Part shown: positions 47,399 to 57,035 of the stretch, one piece after another
Layout of the letters: every line of letters begins with the position of its first letter
Position numbering within the stretch: position 1 is the stretch's first letter
Origin: Candidatus Nitrosymbiomonas proteolyticus
GTDB taxonomy: Bacteria > Armatimonadota > Fimbriimonadia > Fimbriimonadales > Fimbriimonadaceae
Direction of reading: 5' to 3'
DNA length: 64,000 nt
NCBI GenBank assembly: GCA_017347465.1
Contig: AP021858.1
Location: 124,001 to 188,000, forward strand
The notes under the pieces: model-generated
The model's database searches: none
Told to the model about the DNA's origin: nothing
The model's input: only the letters and a program-made list of their open reading frames with translations
Position numbers and translations under genes: made by a program

Positions 47399-48264
47399 TC
47401 GAGGCGATTGCCCTCGGCATTGTGCAAGGACTTACTGAGTTCTTGCCGATTTCAAGCACGGCCCACATCCGAATCGTTCCTTCGCTCGTCGGTTGGCCCG
47501 ATCCGGGCGCAGCCTTCACGGCGGTCATCCAATTGGGAACCATCGTGGCCGTTATCGTATATTTTTGGGGCGATCTTTGTAGATTCTTTCTCGGATGGCT
47601 TGCGGGAATGCGGGATCCCCACCGCCGCTCGTCGCTCGAGTGGCGAATGGGATGGGCGATCGTCGTGGGAACCATCCCCATAGCGATCTTCGGGCTGCTC
47701 TTCAAGGATTCCATCGAAGGGTCGCTTCGCTCGCTGTACGTGATCGCCATCGCTCTGATCGCCCTTGGACTCCTCATGATGGTCGCCGAGATCGTGGGAC
47801 GAAGGGATCGTTCGCTGGAGGGCGTGCGACTTCGCGACGGGTTGTGGGTAGGCTTTTGGCAGGCACTGGCACTGATCCCTGGCGCGAGTCGAAGCGGAAC
47901 GACGATTACGGGGGGCCTTTTTGCGGGGCTCGACCGGCCGACTGCCGCCCGATTCTCGTTCCTGCTGTCGGTGCCTTCGATCGTGCTCGCGGCGCTCTTC
48001 AACCTGGCAGAGCACAAAGACCTGTTTCTCACCGGCAAAGCGGAGCTCTTTGCGCCTTCGCTCGTGGCCTCGCTCGCCGCTCTCATCAGCGGGTATGCCT
48101 CGATCGCCTTCCTCCTTCGATTCCTGCAAAAGCACGGCACGTGGGTTTTTGTCGCCTACCGGGTCGTGCTCGGGGGTTTGATTCTCGTGCTTCTCGCCAA
48201 CGGCAGCCTCGAACCCCTCGATTCGGCGTCGGAAGCACAGGCCGAAGTCGCGGCTACCCGGTAA
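47389..48264 (+). CDS. uppP: Undecaprenyl-diphosphatase (BacA/UppP)
   Basis: A 291-residue membrane enzyme that recycles undecaprenyl diphosphate to the monophosphate carrier. Both signature regions are present: GLTEFLPISSTAHIRIV (with Ala-His-Ile-Arg instead of the common Gly-His-Leu) and LIPGASRSGTTITGGLFAG. About eight hydrophobic segments fit the family. It supplies the carrier used by the upstream WecA-type enzyme and by peptidoglycan synthesis. The wecB stop lies inside its first codons. Confidence 0.95.
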   Translation: MGLVEAIALGIVQGLTEFLPISSTAHIRIVPSLVGWPDPGAAFTAVIQLGTIVAVIVYFWGDLCRFFLGWLAGMRDPHRRSSLEWRMGWAIVVGTIPIAIFGLLFKDSIEGSLRSLYVIAIALIALGLLMMVAEIVGRRDRSLEGVRLRDGLWVGFWQALALIPGASRSGTTITGGLFAGLDRPTAARFSFLLSVPSIVLAALFNLAEHKDLFLTGKAELFAPSLVASLAALISGYASIAFLLRFLQKHGTWVFVAYRVVLGGLILVLLANGSLEPLDSASEAQAEVAATR

Positions 48265-48273
48265 GATCGTCTC

Positions 48274-48903
48274 GTGTTTCGAAGGAGGAGTCAGCCAAGC
48301 GCTCCTGTGGAGTGGCTTCTTGTGGGTCTGGGGAACCCCGGTCCCGAGTATGCCGGAACGCGGCACAACGTCGGCTTCATGGTGATCGATGCGTTGCGGG
48401 ATCGGTACGGCGCCCCGCTGAAACGCTCCAAGCACCAGTCGATCTTCGGGGGAGCGCGAATCGAAGGCGTCCAGGTCGTTTTGGCCAAGCCGATGACTTT
48501 CATGAACCTCAGTGGCCGGGCCGTTGCGCCTCTGATTCGCGAGTTCGGCCTGCCCCTCGACCGGCTGCTCGTCATCGCCGACGAAGTGGATCTGCCGTTG
48601 GGGAAGATTCGGATGAGGTCCGAAGGGGGGGCTGGCGGCCATAACGGGCACAAGTCGATCATTCAATCGCTCGGCTCGAACCAATACGCTCGGCTCAGGA
48701 TCGGCGTGGGGCGTTCGGAGGCCGGGGACACGGCCGATCACGTTTTGAGCCGGTTTCTGCCCGAAGAGCGCTCGATCGTCGGCGAGGTCCTCGTGCGGGC
48801 TGTGGAGTCGTGCGTCGCCTTGCTAACACTAGGGATCGATCGGGCGATGCAAATCACGAATTCTGGGGGGGGAGCCTTCGGCGAAGGGGCCGCGCCGGAC
48901 TAG
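48274..48903 (+). CDS. pth: Peptidyl-tRNA hydrolase
   Basis: A 209-residue enzyme that frees tRNA from prematurely released peptidyl-tRNA. Conserved elements are LLVGLGNPGPEYAGTRHNVGF (catalytic His), KPMTFMNLSGRAV (Asn), LLVIADEVDLPLG (Asp) and RSEGGAGGHNGHKSII. The start is GTG at 48274; TAAGAT, overlapping the uppP stop, ends six bases upstream and might give a second leaderless start. It ends the dCMP deaminase-wecA-wecB-uppP run and is followed by a strong bidirectional terminator. Confidence 0.95.
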   Translation: MFRRRSQPSAPVEWLLVGLGNPGPEYAGTRHNVGFMVIDALRDRYGAPLKRSKHQSIFGGARIEGVQVVLAKPMTFMNLSGRAVAPLIREFGLPLDRLLVIADEVDLPLGKIRMRSEGGAGGHNGHKSIIQSLGSNQYARLRIGVGRSEAGDTADHVLSRFLPEERSIVGEVLVRAVESCVALLTLGIDRAMQITNSGGGAFGEGAAPD

Positions 48904-48915
48904 GAAAGAGAAAAA

Positions 48916-48957
48916 GGGGCCGCATCTCCAGGGAGATGCGGCCCCTCCTTCTCTTTT
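48916..48957. terminator. Bidirectional terminator between pth and a PEP-CTERM gene
   Basis: A perfect 14-bp stem (GGGGCCGCATCTCC with GGAGATGCGGCCCC, tight loop). The plus side is followed by CTTCTCTTTT, and the minus side runs into TTTTT. It serves both converging genes. Confidence 0.9.
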
Positions 48958-48971
48958 CGCGGGGTGGGGTC

Positions 48972-49811
48972 TTACTTGCGTCGGCGTCGGATCAGAGCCG
49001 CTGCGCCAAGGCCAAGCGCCACCATCGTTGCGGGCTCAGGTACTGGGCTGCCGTAGACGATGAACGGGAAGTCCTGCACCACAGCGCCAGCCGTGGGAGG
49101 GTTGCCCGGATCTTCAGCGTCTTGCCAACTCGTTGCGGCTTGCAGGAACTGCCGCCCGTTGAACCCGGCGATCCCGCGGCCCGAGGCTACGAGCGCAGGA
49201 GCCCAGGGGCCGCTGCTCAGCGAGCCGCCGGTCTGCCAATCGAGCCAGTACGTGCCCGCCGTCAAGACCACTCCGCCAAGGTTTGCGCTGTTGCGATAAA
49301 CGGGTCTCGTGGTGTCCGGCGGGATGCCGAGCCCCGCAGGGTGCGTCGAACTCGCTGTTCGATAGATTCCTGCAAACGTGGAGCTTGAGAGCACATTCGT
49401 GGTGGTGTCGCCCCAGACGACCGAGCTACCGGAGTCGCCAGGCCGGCCGTTCCAGATTCGGAGGCTCAGGAAGTTCATCGACGAACCAGTCGCGCTGCCG
49501 CCAGTCTGATAGGCGAAGAAATCGATCGAATCGACGGTCCAGAAGGCATCACCGATGGCGAAGTCGTCGGCAACGCGGTTCCCAGCGGACTGCTGGTGCC
49601 CAAACCCAAGGATCGCGTTGGCGTTGTCGCCATCGTTCGCGAGCTCGCTCCATTGGGTTCCCGAAGGCGCGCCCGTGCCGTCACCGGCGGTCGCTCCAGT
49701 TTCGAGACCGATCGTCGACAGCCCCCAGTTCTCGCCGTTGCTGTAGAGCTGGATCGAAAAAGCGCTGCCTGCAAATACCACCGACAAACAAACAAGTCCA
49801 AACTTTCGCAT
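48972..49811 (-). CDS. PEP-CTERM sorting-domain surface protein
   Basis: A 279-residue exported protein. It has a signal peptide (MRKFGLVCLSVVFAGSAFS), a Gly/Ser/Thr-rich beta-type body and a PEP-CTERM tail VPEPATMVALGLGAAALIRRRRK (signal motif, membrane segment, basic end). This tail directs processing by an exosortase and surface or matrix display. The exosortase is not in the window. ATG 49811 has TTGGAGAA upstream; the frame opens earlier at 49841. The body is unlike the three PEP-CTERM proteins at 57-60 kb. Confidence 0.9.
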   Translation of the reverse strand: MRKFGLVCLSVVFAGSAFSIQLYSNGENWGLSTIGLETGATAGDGTGAPSGTQWSELANDGDNANAILGFGHQQSAGNRVADDFAIGDAFWTVDSIDFFAYQTGGSATGSSMNFLSLRIWNGRPGDSGSSVVWGDTTTNVLSSSTFAGIYRTASSTHPAGLGIPPDTTRPVYRNSANLGGVVLTAGTYWLDWQTGGSLSSGPWAPALVASGRGIAGFNGRQFLQAATSWQDAEDPGNPPTAGAVVQDFPFIVYGSPVPEPATMVALGLGAAALIRRRRK

Positions 49812-50105
49812 AGAGTTCTCCAAGAATTGGCTGTAATTCACCCGATCGCCATTCAGGCGTTAGACGCAAGTCTGAACGCGAACGTGCATTGATTGTATTG
49901 AAAAAAACAGCCATTGCGGCCTTCCATGGGCAGGTTCCGGTATTTTTGCTGGTCACAATCCGAGGAAATCCAGAGAGAATCTGGCAATTGTCCGTGGAGC
50001 GGCTTGGCAAGGGGGAAAGTCGGGCGCGTTTGGTGGGGCGGGTCGCGCGGCGGGCAAACAATAAAAGACTTCTAAAACGCCCGAAAAGTCGCACGAAAAA
50101 TCCCC

Positions 50106-50134
50106 TTGAAAATCAAGCGGTAGTGGTGTATCAT
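50106..50134 (+). promoter_or_regulatory. nrdR-nrdJ promoter
   Basis: TTGAAA (50106-50111), exactly 17 bp, then TATCAT (50129-50134). Transcription would start near 50141, within the downstream NrdR box. Confidence 0.7.
50111..50126. promoter_or_regulatory. Upstream degenerate NrdR box
   Basis: It matches the NrdR box consensus (ACACWATATATWGTGT) at 9 of 16 positions, with the outer halves best kept (CAA and TAGTG). It starts 32 bp before the downstream box, the known spacing of paired NrdR boxes, and overlaps the promoter spacer. Confidence 0.4.
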
Positions 50135-50142
50135 GTCTTTGC

Positions 50143-50158
50143 GCACAATATCTTGTGT
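50143..50158. promoter_or_regulatory. NrdR box
   Basis: GCACAATATCTTGTGT matches the NrdR box consensus at 14 of 16 positions and is palindromic (CACAA/TTGTG). Its place at the transcription start would let NrdR repress its own gene and nrdJ. Confidence 0.7.
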
Positions 50159-50172
50159 AGGCGGTCAGAGCC

Positions 50173-50679
50173 ATGAAGTGCCCGTACTGCGGATTCGCCG
50201 ACCAGAAGGTCCTCGATTCGAGGCCCGCCCGCGAGGGTGAGGCGATTCGCCGCCGGAGAGAGTGCGTCCGATGCGGACGCCGCTTCACGACTTTCGAGGA
50301 ACCTGAGCGCCCCCGCCTTTACGTCGTCAAAAGAAACGGCGAGCGCGAGGAGTTCAATCGCGAGAAAGTGATGGCCGGAATGCTCGTCGCCTGCCGCAAG
50401 CGCCCCGTTCCGTTCGACCAGCTTCAAGCGGCAGCCGAACGCATCGAACGCGACCTGTTTCAGGAGTTCGAGGGCGAGGTCTCGTCCCAAGCGATTGGCG
50501 AGCGGGTCATGGCCGAGCTGATGCGAACCGATTCGGTCGCTTATGTGCGCTATGCGAGTGTTTACCGCGAGTTTCAAACCTTGTCGGAGTTCCAGGACAT
50601 CGTGAACCGGATCGCCGACGAACAAGGGGCCAATGAGGGCGGCCTCTTTCCAAGGCCGCGCGCGGCCCAGAAAAACTGA
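50173..50679 (+). CDS. nrdR: Transcriptional repressor NrdR
   Basis: A 168-residue nucleotide-sensing repressor of ribonucleotide reductase genes. The N-terminal zinc ribbon has two CxxC pairs (MKCPYCGFADQKVLDSR and RRECVRCGRRFTTFE). The ATP-cone domain starts with VVKRNGEREEFNREKVMAGM and ends RYASVYREF. It is followed after 18 bp by nrdJ, its expected target, and paired NrdR boxes lie at its own promoter. The gene order and operator make autoregulation with nrdJ likely. Confidence 0.97.
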   Translation: MKCPYCGFADQKVLDSRPAREGEAIRRRRECVRCGRRFTTFEEPERPRLYVVKRNGEREEFNREKVMAGMLVACRKRPVPFDQLQAAAERIERDLFQEFEGEVSSQAIGERVMAELMRTDSVAYVRYASVYREFQTLSEFQDIVNRIADEQGANEGGLFPRPRAAQKN

Positions 50680-50697
50680 TCCAGGGAGGGAGAACTC

Positions 50698-53600
50698 ATG
50701 AAGATTCAACGTCACTTTACGACTCAAGGCCTCGACCCCTACGAGGGGATCGAGTTCGTTTCGCGCAAGAGCGAGATCAAGAACCCCGATGGCTCCACCG
50801 TGTTCCTGATGGAAGACATCAAGGTTCCGAAGTCGTGGTCGCAGGTTGCGACGGATATCCTCGCGCAGAAGTACTTCCGCAAGGCCGGAGTTCCCCGGGC
50901 GGACGGCACTTCCGGCTCAGAGACCGACTTGCGCCAGGTCTGCCATCGGCTGGCTGGTTGTTGGAAGTTTTGGGGGGAGAAGTATAACTATTTCGATTCT
51001 CCCGAGGACGCCAACGCGTTCTATGACGAGATCGTACACATGTTGGCCCGGCAGGTTGCCGCTCCGAACAGCCCGCAGTGGTTCAACACCGGCTTGCACT
51101 TCGCGTATGGCATCGAAGGCACCCCGCAGGGACACTATTATGTTGACCCTGAGAGTGGAAAGCTGAACAAAAGCAAAAATGCCTACGAGCGACCCCAACC
51201 TCACGCGTGCTTCATTCTGAGCGTCACCGACGACTTGGTGAACCCGGGAGGCATCATGGACCTCTGGACGCGCGAGGCCCGGATTTTCAAGTACGGCTCA
51301 GGAGTCGGAACCAACTTCAGCAAGCTCCGCGGGGAGAACGAGTCGCTTTCTGGCGGAGGCAAATCGAGCGGGCTTATGAGCTTCTTGCGCGTGGGCGACC
51401 GCTCGGCCGGCGCCATCAAGTCCGGTGGAACGACTCGAAGGGCCGCGAAGATGGTGTGCCTCGACGTCGATCACCCCGATATCGAGAACTTCATCAACTG
51501 GAAGGTCAGGGAGGAACAGAAAGTCGCCTCGCTAGTCGCGGGCTCGCAGATTCATCAGCGACGCCTCAACGCGATCATGAGATCGTGCCACCTGTTTGCG
51601 GCCTCGGGCGCCGGCAATCCAGACGACGCGTTCGATCCACGAAGGAACCGCGAGCTTCGAAAAGAGGTCGCCGAGGCAAAGGCGGCGGGAGTGTCCCTCA
51701 ACTACATTCAACGAGTGATCCAACTTGCAAAGCAGGGCTTCACGGGCGTCGAGTTTCCCACCTACGACACGGGCTACGAAAGTGAAGCCTATATGACGGT
51801 TGCCGGCCAGAACTCAAACAATTCAGTCCGAATTCCGAACGAGTTCTTTCGGGCGGTAGATGGCGACGGGCAGTGGGAGTTGGTCAGGCGCACCGACCGC
51901 AAGGTGGCCAAGTCGGTCCGGGCGAAAGACCTTTGGGATCAGGTCTGCTATGCGGCGTGGTCGTGCGCCGATCCCGGCATTCAATACGATTCGACCATCA
52001 ACGAGTGGCACACGTGCCCTGCGGACGGCAGGATCAACGCCAGCAACCCGTGCTCAGAATATATGTTCCTCGACGACACGGCCTGCAACCTCGCGTCGAT
52101 CAACCTTATTCGGTTTTACGACCCGGAGACGGGACAGTTTGACGTCGACGGATATCGTCACGCGATTCGGCTATGGACCCTCGTGCTCGAAATCAGCGTG
52201 CTCATGGCCCAATTTCCCAGCCCGGAGATCGCTAAGCTGAGTTACGAGTTTCGCACGTTGGGGCTGGGCTACGCGAACCTCGGCGCGTTGCTGATGCAAA
52301 TGGGGATCCCGTACGACGGGCCTCAAGGAAGGGCGATTTGTGGAGCTTTGACTTCGATTCTTGGAGGCGAGTCGTACGCCGTGAGCGCGGAGATGGCGGT
52401 CGAGCTTGGGCCGTTTTCTGGGTACGCCCGGAACCGAGACGCGATGCTCCGGGTCATTCGCAACCATCGGCGAGCCGCCTACAACGCGCCGTCGAGCCAA
52501 TATGAGGGCCTCTCCGTCCTTCCGGTCGGGATCGACCCTGACGAGTGCCCGACGGACATGCTCAAGGCAGCCCGCGAGGCGTGGGACCGTGCCTCCTCGT
52601 TGGGCGAAGCGCATGGGTTCCGCAACGCCCAGGTGACCGTGCTCGCTCCGACTGGAACCATCGGGCTCTTGATGGATTGCGACACCACCGGCATCGAGCC
52701 CGATTTCGCGCTCGTCAAGTTCAAGAAGCTGGCGGGAGGGGGCTACTTCAAGATCATCAACCAATCCATCCCGCCCGCGCTGAGAAGGCTCGGTTACGGC
52801 GAGGAGCAGATCGAAGATATCGTTGCTTATTGCGTCGGACACAAGACGCTGCGCGGCGCTCCCCATGTCAACCCCGAATCGCTCCAAGCCAAGGGCTTCA
52901 CGGCCGAAGCTCTCGCCAAAATCGAAGGCGCGCTCGAAAACGCGTTTGATCTCTCGTTCGCATTCAACAAGTTCACCTTGGGCGAGGATTTCTGCAGGCA
53001 GTACTTGGGCTTTTCAGACAGCCAACTCAACGACTTTGGGTTCGATATGCTGGCGGCGCTCGGTTTCACCCGCCCTCAAATCGAGGAGGCCAGCGAATAC
53101 GTTTGCGGAGCGATGACGATCGAGGGCGCCCCTCATCTGAAGCTCGAGCACTATCCGGTCTTCGACTGCGCCAACAAGTGTGGGAAGCGGGGGGCGCGCT
53201 GTATTTCGGCGGAAGGGCACATTCGCGCGATGGCAGCCGCCCAACCCTTCCTTTCGGGCGCGATCAGCAAGACGATCAACCTTCCTTCGGACGCGACGGT
53301 GAGCGACATTGGGGAGGCGTATCGGCTCTCGTGGGAGCTCGGCCTGAAGGCGAACGCCCTGTATCGGGACGGCTCCAAGCTGAGCCAGCCCCTCAACTCC
53401 AGTTCGGACGAGGCCACGGCCGCGCTGCTCGAGGCCGCCATGGGCGACGACGACGCGAGCGAGGACGCGATCGCTCAGGCGGCGCAGAAGTTGGTGTACC
53501 GCTACATCGCCAGGCGGCGGCTGCTTCCCACGCGGCGCAAGGGCTACACCCAAAAAGCGCTCATCGGCGGACACAAGGTCTACCTGAGAACGGGCGAGTT

Positions 53601-54342
53601 CGAAGACGGATCGCTCGGCGAGATATTCATCGACATGCACCGCGAAGGCGCAGCTTTCCGAAGCTTGATGAACTGCTTTGCAATTGCGATTTCGCTCGGG
53701 CTGCAGTACGGCGTACCGCTCGAAGAGTTCGTCGAGGCGTTCGTTTTCACGCGGTTCGAGCCGAGCGGAATTGTCCAGGGACACAACAATATCAAGATGT
53801 CGACCTCGGTGATCGACTACATCTTCCGCGAGCTTGCGATGTCGTATATGGGCCGGTACGACCTGGTGCAGGTCAAGCCCGAAGACCTTCGTCACGATGC
53901 GATGGGCAACCCTTCGGACATCCCTGAGTTCGAGGACGAAGCCGAGGGCGAGGAGTTCGAGGGGACAGCGCCGGGTTACGCCCACGACGACCATGCGGGC
54001 CGCGGCTTTGTCGCCGACGTGGCACCTCCCGAAGACACCTCGCAATCGGTGTTGCCCTTCGACAACGGTTCTTCGAAGAGCGTAGGCTCGCCGACATGGC
54101 AGGTGGAACAGGCCGCCAAGTCGAAGCTGCGGCCATCTCCCAAGGCCGTGGTCGGGGGAGAGCAGCCAGCTTCCGCAAGACCCGCTCCGATCCGTTCCGA
54201 TGTCCTCAGCGCCCAGATTCGGGAAGCGCGACTCAAGGGCTATGAGGGCGACCCTTGCGGCAACTGCGGGGCGTTCACGATGGTCCGCAACGGCGTGTGC
54301 CTCAAGTGCGACACGTGCGGCGAAACGAGCGGTTGTTCCTAG
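50698..54342 (+). CDS. nrdJ: Vitamin B12-dependent (class II) ribonucleotide reductase
   Basis: A 1214-residue adenosylcobalamin-dependent enzyme that makes deoxyribonucleotides with or without oxygen. Typical stretches are [33 protein letters not shown], the active-site region [41 protein letters not shown] and a C-terminal zinc ribbon with redox cysteines ([20 protein letters not shown], then CGETSGC). No N-terminal ATP-cone is seen. GGGAGGGAG precedes the ATG, 18 bp after nrdR. No other reductase class is in the window. Confidence 0.97.
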   Translation: MKIQRHFTTQGLDPYEGIEFVSRKSEIKNPDGSTVFLMEDIKVPKSWSQVATDILAQKYFRKAGVPRADGTSGSETDLRQVCHRLAGCWKFWGEKYNYFDSPEDANAFYDEIVHMLARQVAAPNSPQWFNTGLHFAYGIEGTPQGHYYVDPESGKLNKSKNAYERPQPHACFILSVTDDLVNPGGIMDLWTREARIFKYGSGVGTNFSKLRGENESLSGGGKSSGLMSFLRVGDRSAGAIKSGGTTRRAAKMVCLDVDHPDIENFINWKVREEQKVASLVAGSQIHQRRLNAIMRSCHLFAASGAGNPDDAFDPRRNRELRKEVAEAKAAGVSLNYIQRVIQLAKQGFTGVEFPTYDTGYESEAYMTVAGQNSNNSVRIPNEFFRAVDGDGQWELVRRTDRKVAKSVRAKDLWDQVCYAAWSCADPGIQYDSTINEWHTCPADGRINASNPCSEYMFLDDTACNLASINLIRFYDPETGQFDVDGYRHAIRLWTLVLEISVLMAQFPSPEIAKLSYEFRTLGLGYANLGALLMQMGIPYDGPQGRAICGALTSILGGESYAVSAEMAVELGPFSGYARNRDAMLRVIRNHRRAAYNAPSSQYEGLSVLPVGIDPDECPTDMLKAAREAWDRASSLGEAHGFRNAQVTVLAPTGTIGLLMDCDTTGIEPDFALVKFKKLAGGGYFKIINQSIPPALRRLGYGEEQIEDIVAYCVGHKTLRGAPHVNPESLQAKGFTAEALAKIEGALENAFDLSFAFNKFTLGEDFCRQYLGFSDSQLNDFGFDMLAALGFTRPQIEEASEYVCGAMTIEGAPHLKLEHYPVFDCANKCGKRGARCISAEGHIRAMAAAQPFLSGAISKTINLPSDATVSDIGEAYRLSWELGLKANALYRDGSKLSQPLNSSSDEATAALLEAAMGDDDASEDAIAQAAQKLVYRYIARRRLLPTRRKGYTQKALIGGHKVYLRTGEFEDGSLGEIFIDMHREGAAFRSLMNCFAIAISLGLQYGVPLEEFVEAFVFTRFEPSGIVQGHNNIKMSTSVIDYIFRELAMSYMGRYDLVQVKPEDLRHDAMGNPSDIPEFEDEAEGEEFEGTAPGYAHDDHAGRGFVADVAPPEDTSQSVLPFDNGSSKSVGSPTWQVEQAAKSKLRPSPKAVVGGEQPASARPAPIRSDVLSAQIREARLKGYEGDPCGNCGAFTMVRNGVCLKCDTCGETSGCS

Positions 54343-54507
54343 GTAGGATCGGACCCCTGGGATAACACCCGCTTTCGACCCTCGAAGGACACTCCAGTCA
54401 GAGTCTAGGGCCTTTCCCGCGAACTCGGGACGTCGAAATGTCTCCCCGCATTGAGACGTCGCAACCTCGTTGTAGAATGAATCAGGAAGGAGGGTCCTGA
54501 AGGAGGC

Positions 54508-56160
54508 GTGAACCCGACAGAAGTTAGAATCGAACTGTTCGATGGCCTGCGTGTGGTTTCGCAGGGCCGAAAGCTTGAGTTTACGCGCAGGCAAACGGGC
54601 CTCCTGCTCGCGCATCTCGGATTGGGCCTAGGCCGGTCGCTGAGCCGGGAGGAGTTGATCTGCCTACTCTGGCCCGATGACGACGCGGCTACCTCGAGGC
54701 AGCGACTTCGGCAGCGGCTCCATGTGCTGAAATCGACCCTCAATCGGTGGGTCCCCGGAGCGGGTGCGGTCGTTGTCTCCGATGCCGAGGAAGTCCTCCT
54801 CGATTCTGCAGTGTGCTCTTCGGATTGGGGGGACTTCGCCGAGAGTATGAGAAAGGGCCGGAGCGCTCTCGAACCGGATCAAGCAAGAGAGAGTTTCCGC
54901 AACGCTGTGGGCCTCGCCCAGGGTCCGCTGCTTCGGGGCTTCTATCACGATAGCGTTGCGTCAGCTCGAATGCACGCGGACGATGAACTCCAAGTGGCGC
55001 TGAATTGGCTGGTGAAAGACGCCCTGTCGAGCAATGAACTGGATCACGTCGCCGAAGACTGCCGCAGGCTCCTCGCATTGGATGAGCTGAGCGAGCAGAG
55101 CCACCTGCTCTCCATGCGCGCTTGGGGGCGTTTGGGCCGCTCAAGCGCCGTTGAGCGTCAATGCGCCCAATGGAAGCGTCTTGCGAAGGACGATCTCGGC
55201 GTCGAACCCTCGCTTGAATTCGTCGAAGGCTACGAGCTTGCGCTGAGCGAGAGTCGGCAGGCTCCCAAACTGAGCAAGCCCAGCCCCCTTGTGAAGACCG
55301 AGTCGTTGCTGCCGAAGCCAGTCTCCGATCTCGTCCCTTTGACCGCATCTCAACCGACATCGAGGAGGAGGCCTCACTCGGGCTGGCTCGCCCTGTCGGT
55401 TCTGCTCATCTTGAGCATCGCCGTCGCCGTCTTGCTGGCGAACTCTCGAAGCGGAACTCCGGTTCCCTCCGCGTCGAAAGTGGACTTTGGGAAGGGTTGG
55501 ACGAGCGATCGGGACCTCTCGGTGCATTTCGGGCAGGCATACGGAAAGGGCTTCAAGGGACCCAGGATTGAAAACGGCGTGTTGGTCCTTTCGGACGGCT
55601 TCACGGGGATTTCATCAAGCGTCTGGTGGCGTCAGCGTGTCAACACCCGTGTATTTACTTCGAAGTTCAGGTTCCGTGCCAAGAATCCGCCGGGGAATCC
55701 GGGGGGACTTGCCGATGGTTTCGCTTTTGTTCTCCAAGACGACGGGCTGGATGCCTTGGGCGCCGGGGGGATGGACCTCGGCTGTGGCGGCATCGTGCAG
55801 AGTGCAGCCGTATTCTTTGACTTTTATGCTCCCGAAGCCGCCCACGGCCCCAAGGGAATCTACTGGGGCGTGAGCCTGAATGGCGCAAGCCCGATCGCCG
55901 GCAGGTTTGCCGACGTGGACTTTGAGATCGACGCCGAGTTTGAGGTTACGGTGACCTACGACGGCGAGCATACGGTTCAGATGCATATGAGGAACCTCAA
56001 GAGCCAGAAGTCGGACACCATCGAACTGAAGCGGAGGATCAATTCCCTGTTTCCCGAGGGGTTGGCGTTTGTGGGTTTCACGGCCGGAACCGGAATGGGT
56101 TGGTCCCGTGTGGAAATCCTCGATTGGGAGTTCATCTCGGGCCAGCTACCCCAGAAATGA
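54508..56160 (+). CDS. Membrane-tethered SARP/BTAD-type regulator with external L-type lectin domain
   Basis: A 550-residue protein with an unusual order of domains. Residues 1-95 are a winged-helix OmpR/SARP-type DNA-binding domain (FTRRQTGLLLAHLGLG; EELICLLWPDDDAATSRQRLRQRLHVLK). Residues 105-245 are a BTAD-like helical domain (AEDCRRLLALDELSEQSHLL). RRRPH (287-291) precedes one membrane helix (about 293-311), giving an N-in orientation. Residues 325-545 resemble an L-type lectin (GLADGFAFVLQDDGLDALGAGG; IVQSAAVFFDFYAPE). This suggests a one-step receptor and transcription factor sensing a surface glycan. The start is GTG; AGGAGG ends one base before it, with a second GGAAGGAGG further up. 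Confidence 0.82.
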   Translation: MNPTEVRIELFDGLRVVSQGRKLEFTRRQTGLLLAHLGLGLGRSLSREELICLLWPDDDAATSRQRLRQRLHVLKSTLNRWVPGAGAVVVSDAEEVLLDSAVCSSDWGDFAESMRKGRSALEPDQARESFRNAVGLAQGPLLRGFYHDSVASARMHADDELQVALNWLVKDALSSNELDHVAEDCRRLLALDELSEQSHLLSMRAWGRLGRSSAVERQCAQWKRLAKDDLGVEPSLEFVEGYELALSESRQAPKLSKPSPLVKTESLLPKPVSDLVPLTASQPTSRRRPHSGWLALSVLLILSIAVAVLLANSRSGTPVPSASKVDFGKGWTSDRDLSVHFGQAYGKGFKGPRIENGVLVLSDGFTGISSSVWWRQRVNTRVFTSKFRFRAKNPPGNPGGLADGFAFVLQDDGLDALGAGGMDLGCGGIVQSAAVFFDFYAPEAAHGPKGIYWGVSLNGASPIAGRFADVDFEIDAEFEVTVTYDGEHTVQMHMRNLKSQKSDTIELKRRINSLFPEGLAFVGFTAGTGMGWSRVEILDWEFISGQLPQK

Positions 56161-56342
56161 CCCCGGCGCTCCGACGTTGGCGGGCCATTTCGAAGCGAAT
56201 TCGCTCCGATTTCGAAGTGTGACGGCAGAATCACGCCTACGTAACGACCGAGTTCCTATCCTATCCCCCGTCGCTCGGCCCAGCGCACCGGTTTCCCGGA
56301 TTTCGGAAAGCCTTCGGAGCCGCCGTGCGACGGGGGGACACG

Positions 56343-56966
56343 GTGAACAAGCATCCGATTTGCAAGGGGCCAGAAAGCCCAGGGAGGGGTTGGGAGAGAG
56401 AACCTCTGGGTCGGCAACGAATCGAGGCCGACGTCTTGGTGCGGCGATACGGCAACGACGTGGCCAACTACGTTCTCGGCTTTCGGCGAGTTCGATACGA
56501 GGACGCTGAAGAGATCGCGGCCGATACGCTTCTGACCGCCTTGGAACTTGCGCCGACTCTCCGTCCTTCGGCGTGCGTGCGGTCGTGGCTCTTTGCGATC
56601 GCGAGGCTCCGGATCGCAGACCATTTTCGGAAGGCGCTCGCCGCCAAGCGCCCCCAAGAGAGAAACCGCATCGCGAGTCTGGAGGAGATCGAAGGGGGGC
56701 GGGACGGGCCGCTTGCCCATGACCCGGTGCCTGAAGTCGTTGAGCGTCTTCATCATGAGTCGGTGGTTCGCGCGGCCCTTGCCGAGTTGAACGGCCTTGA
56801 GCGGAGGGCCCTGATCGGCCACTACGTCGCGGGGAAGAGCATTCACGAACTATCTCGGGAGTTCGGGAAGAGCCCCAAGGCGGTGGAATGTCTCTTGTCG
56901 AGGGCGAAGGCGAGAGCAAGGAGCGCGGTCGCCGAAGCCGACTCGCCTTGCGGCAGTTTCGACTGA
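56343..56966 (+). CDS. ECF-type sigma factor
   Basis: A 207-residue sigma-70-family protein. Region 2 is VLVRRYGNDVANYVLGFRRV followed by YEDAEEIAADTLLTALEL and SWLFAIARLRIADHFRKAL. Region 4 is LAELNGLERRALIGHYVAGKS followed by the helix-turn-helix IHELSREFGKSPKAVECLLSRAKAR. There is no visible anti-sigma partner. GTG 56343 with a GGGGGG run five bases upstream is preferred; GTG 56325 is also in frame. It follows the lectin-receptor regulator by 182 bp and precedes three PEP-CTERM genes, suggesting a shared regulatory circuit. Confidence 0.87.
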   Translation: MNKHPICKGPESPGRGWEREPLGRQRIEADVLVRRYGNDVANYVLGFRRVRYEDAEEIAADTLLTALELAPTLRPSACVRSWLFAIARLRIADHFRKALAAKRPQERNRIASLEEIEGGRDGPLAHDPVPEVVERLHHESVVRAALAELNGLERRALIGHYVAGKSIHELSREFGKSPKAVECLLSRAKARARSAVAEADSPCGSFD

Positions 56967-57035
56967 TAGCGGGCCCCGTCGATCGGGACTGTGTCCTTCC
57001 CCGCGACGGGGCCAACTTGAGGCCGTTGTGGGCCT

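Larger units (their letters stand above)
49812..50172. other. 361-bp divergent region with the nrdR promoter
   Basis: It separates the leftward PEP-CTERM gene from nrdR. The right end holds the nrdR promoter and NrdR boxes. No cobalamin-riboswitch-like conserved box was recognised. The rest shows only short shadow frames. Confidence 0.6.

Noticed and set aside
49812-50172. Cobalamin riboswitch ahead of the B12-dependent reductase
   Set aside because: No recognisable B12-box sequence by eye; the NrdR boxes explain regulation. A covariance-model scan would settle it.
53014-54615. Minus-strand frame of about 533 codons opposite the nrdJ C-terminus
   Set aside because: Shadow of nrdJ with no ribosome-binding site or recognisable domain.
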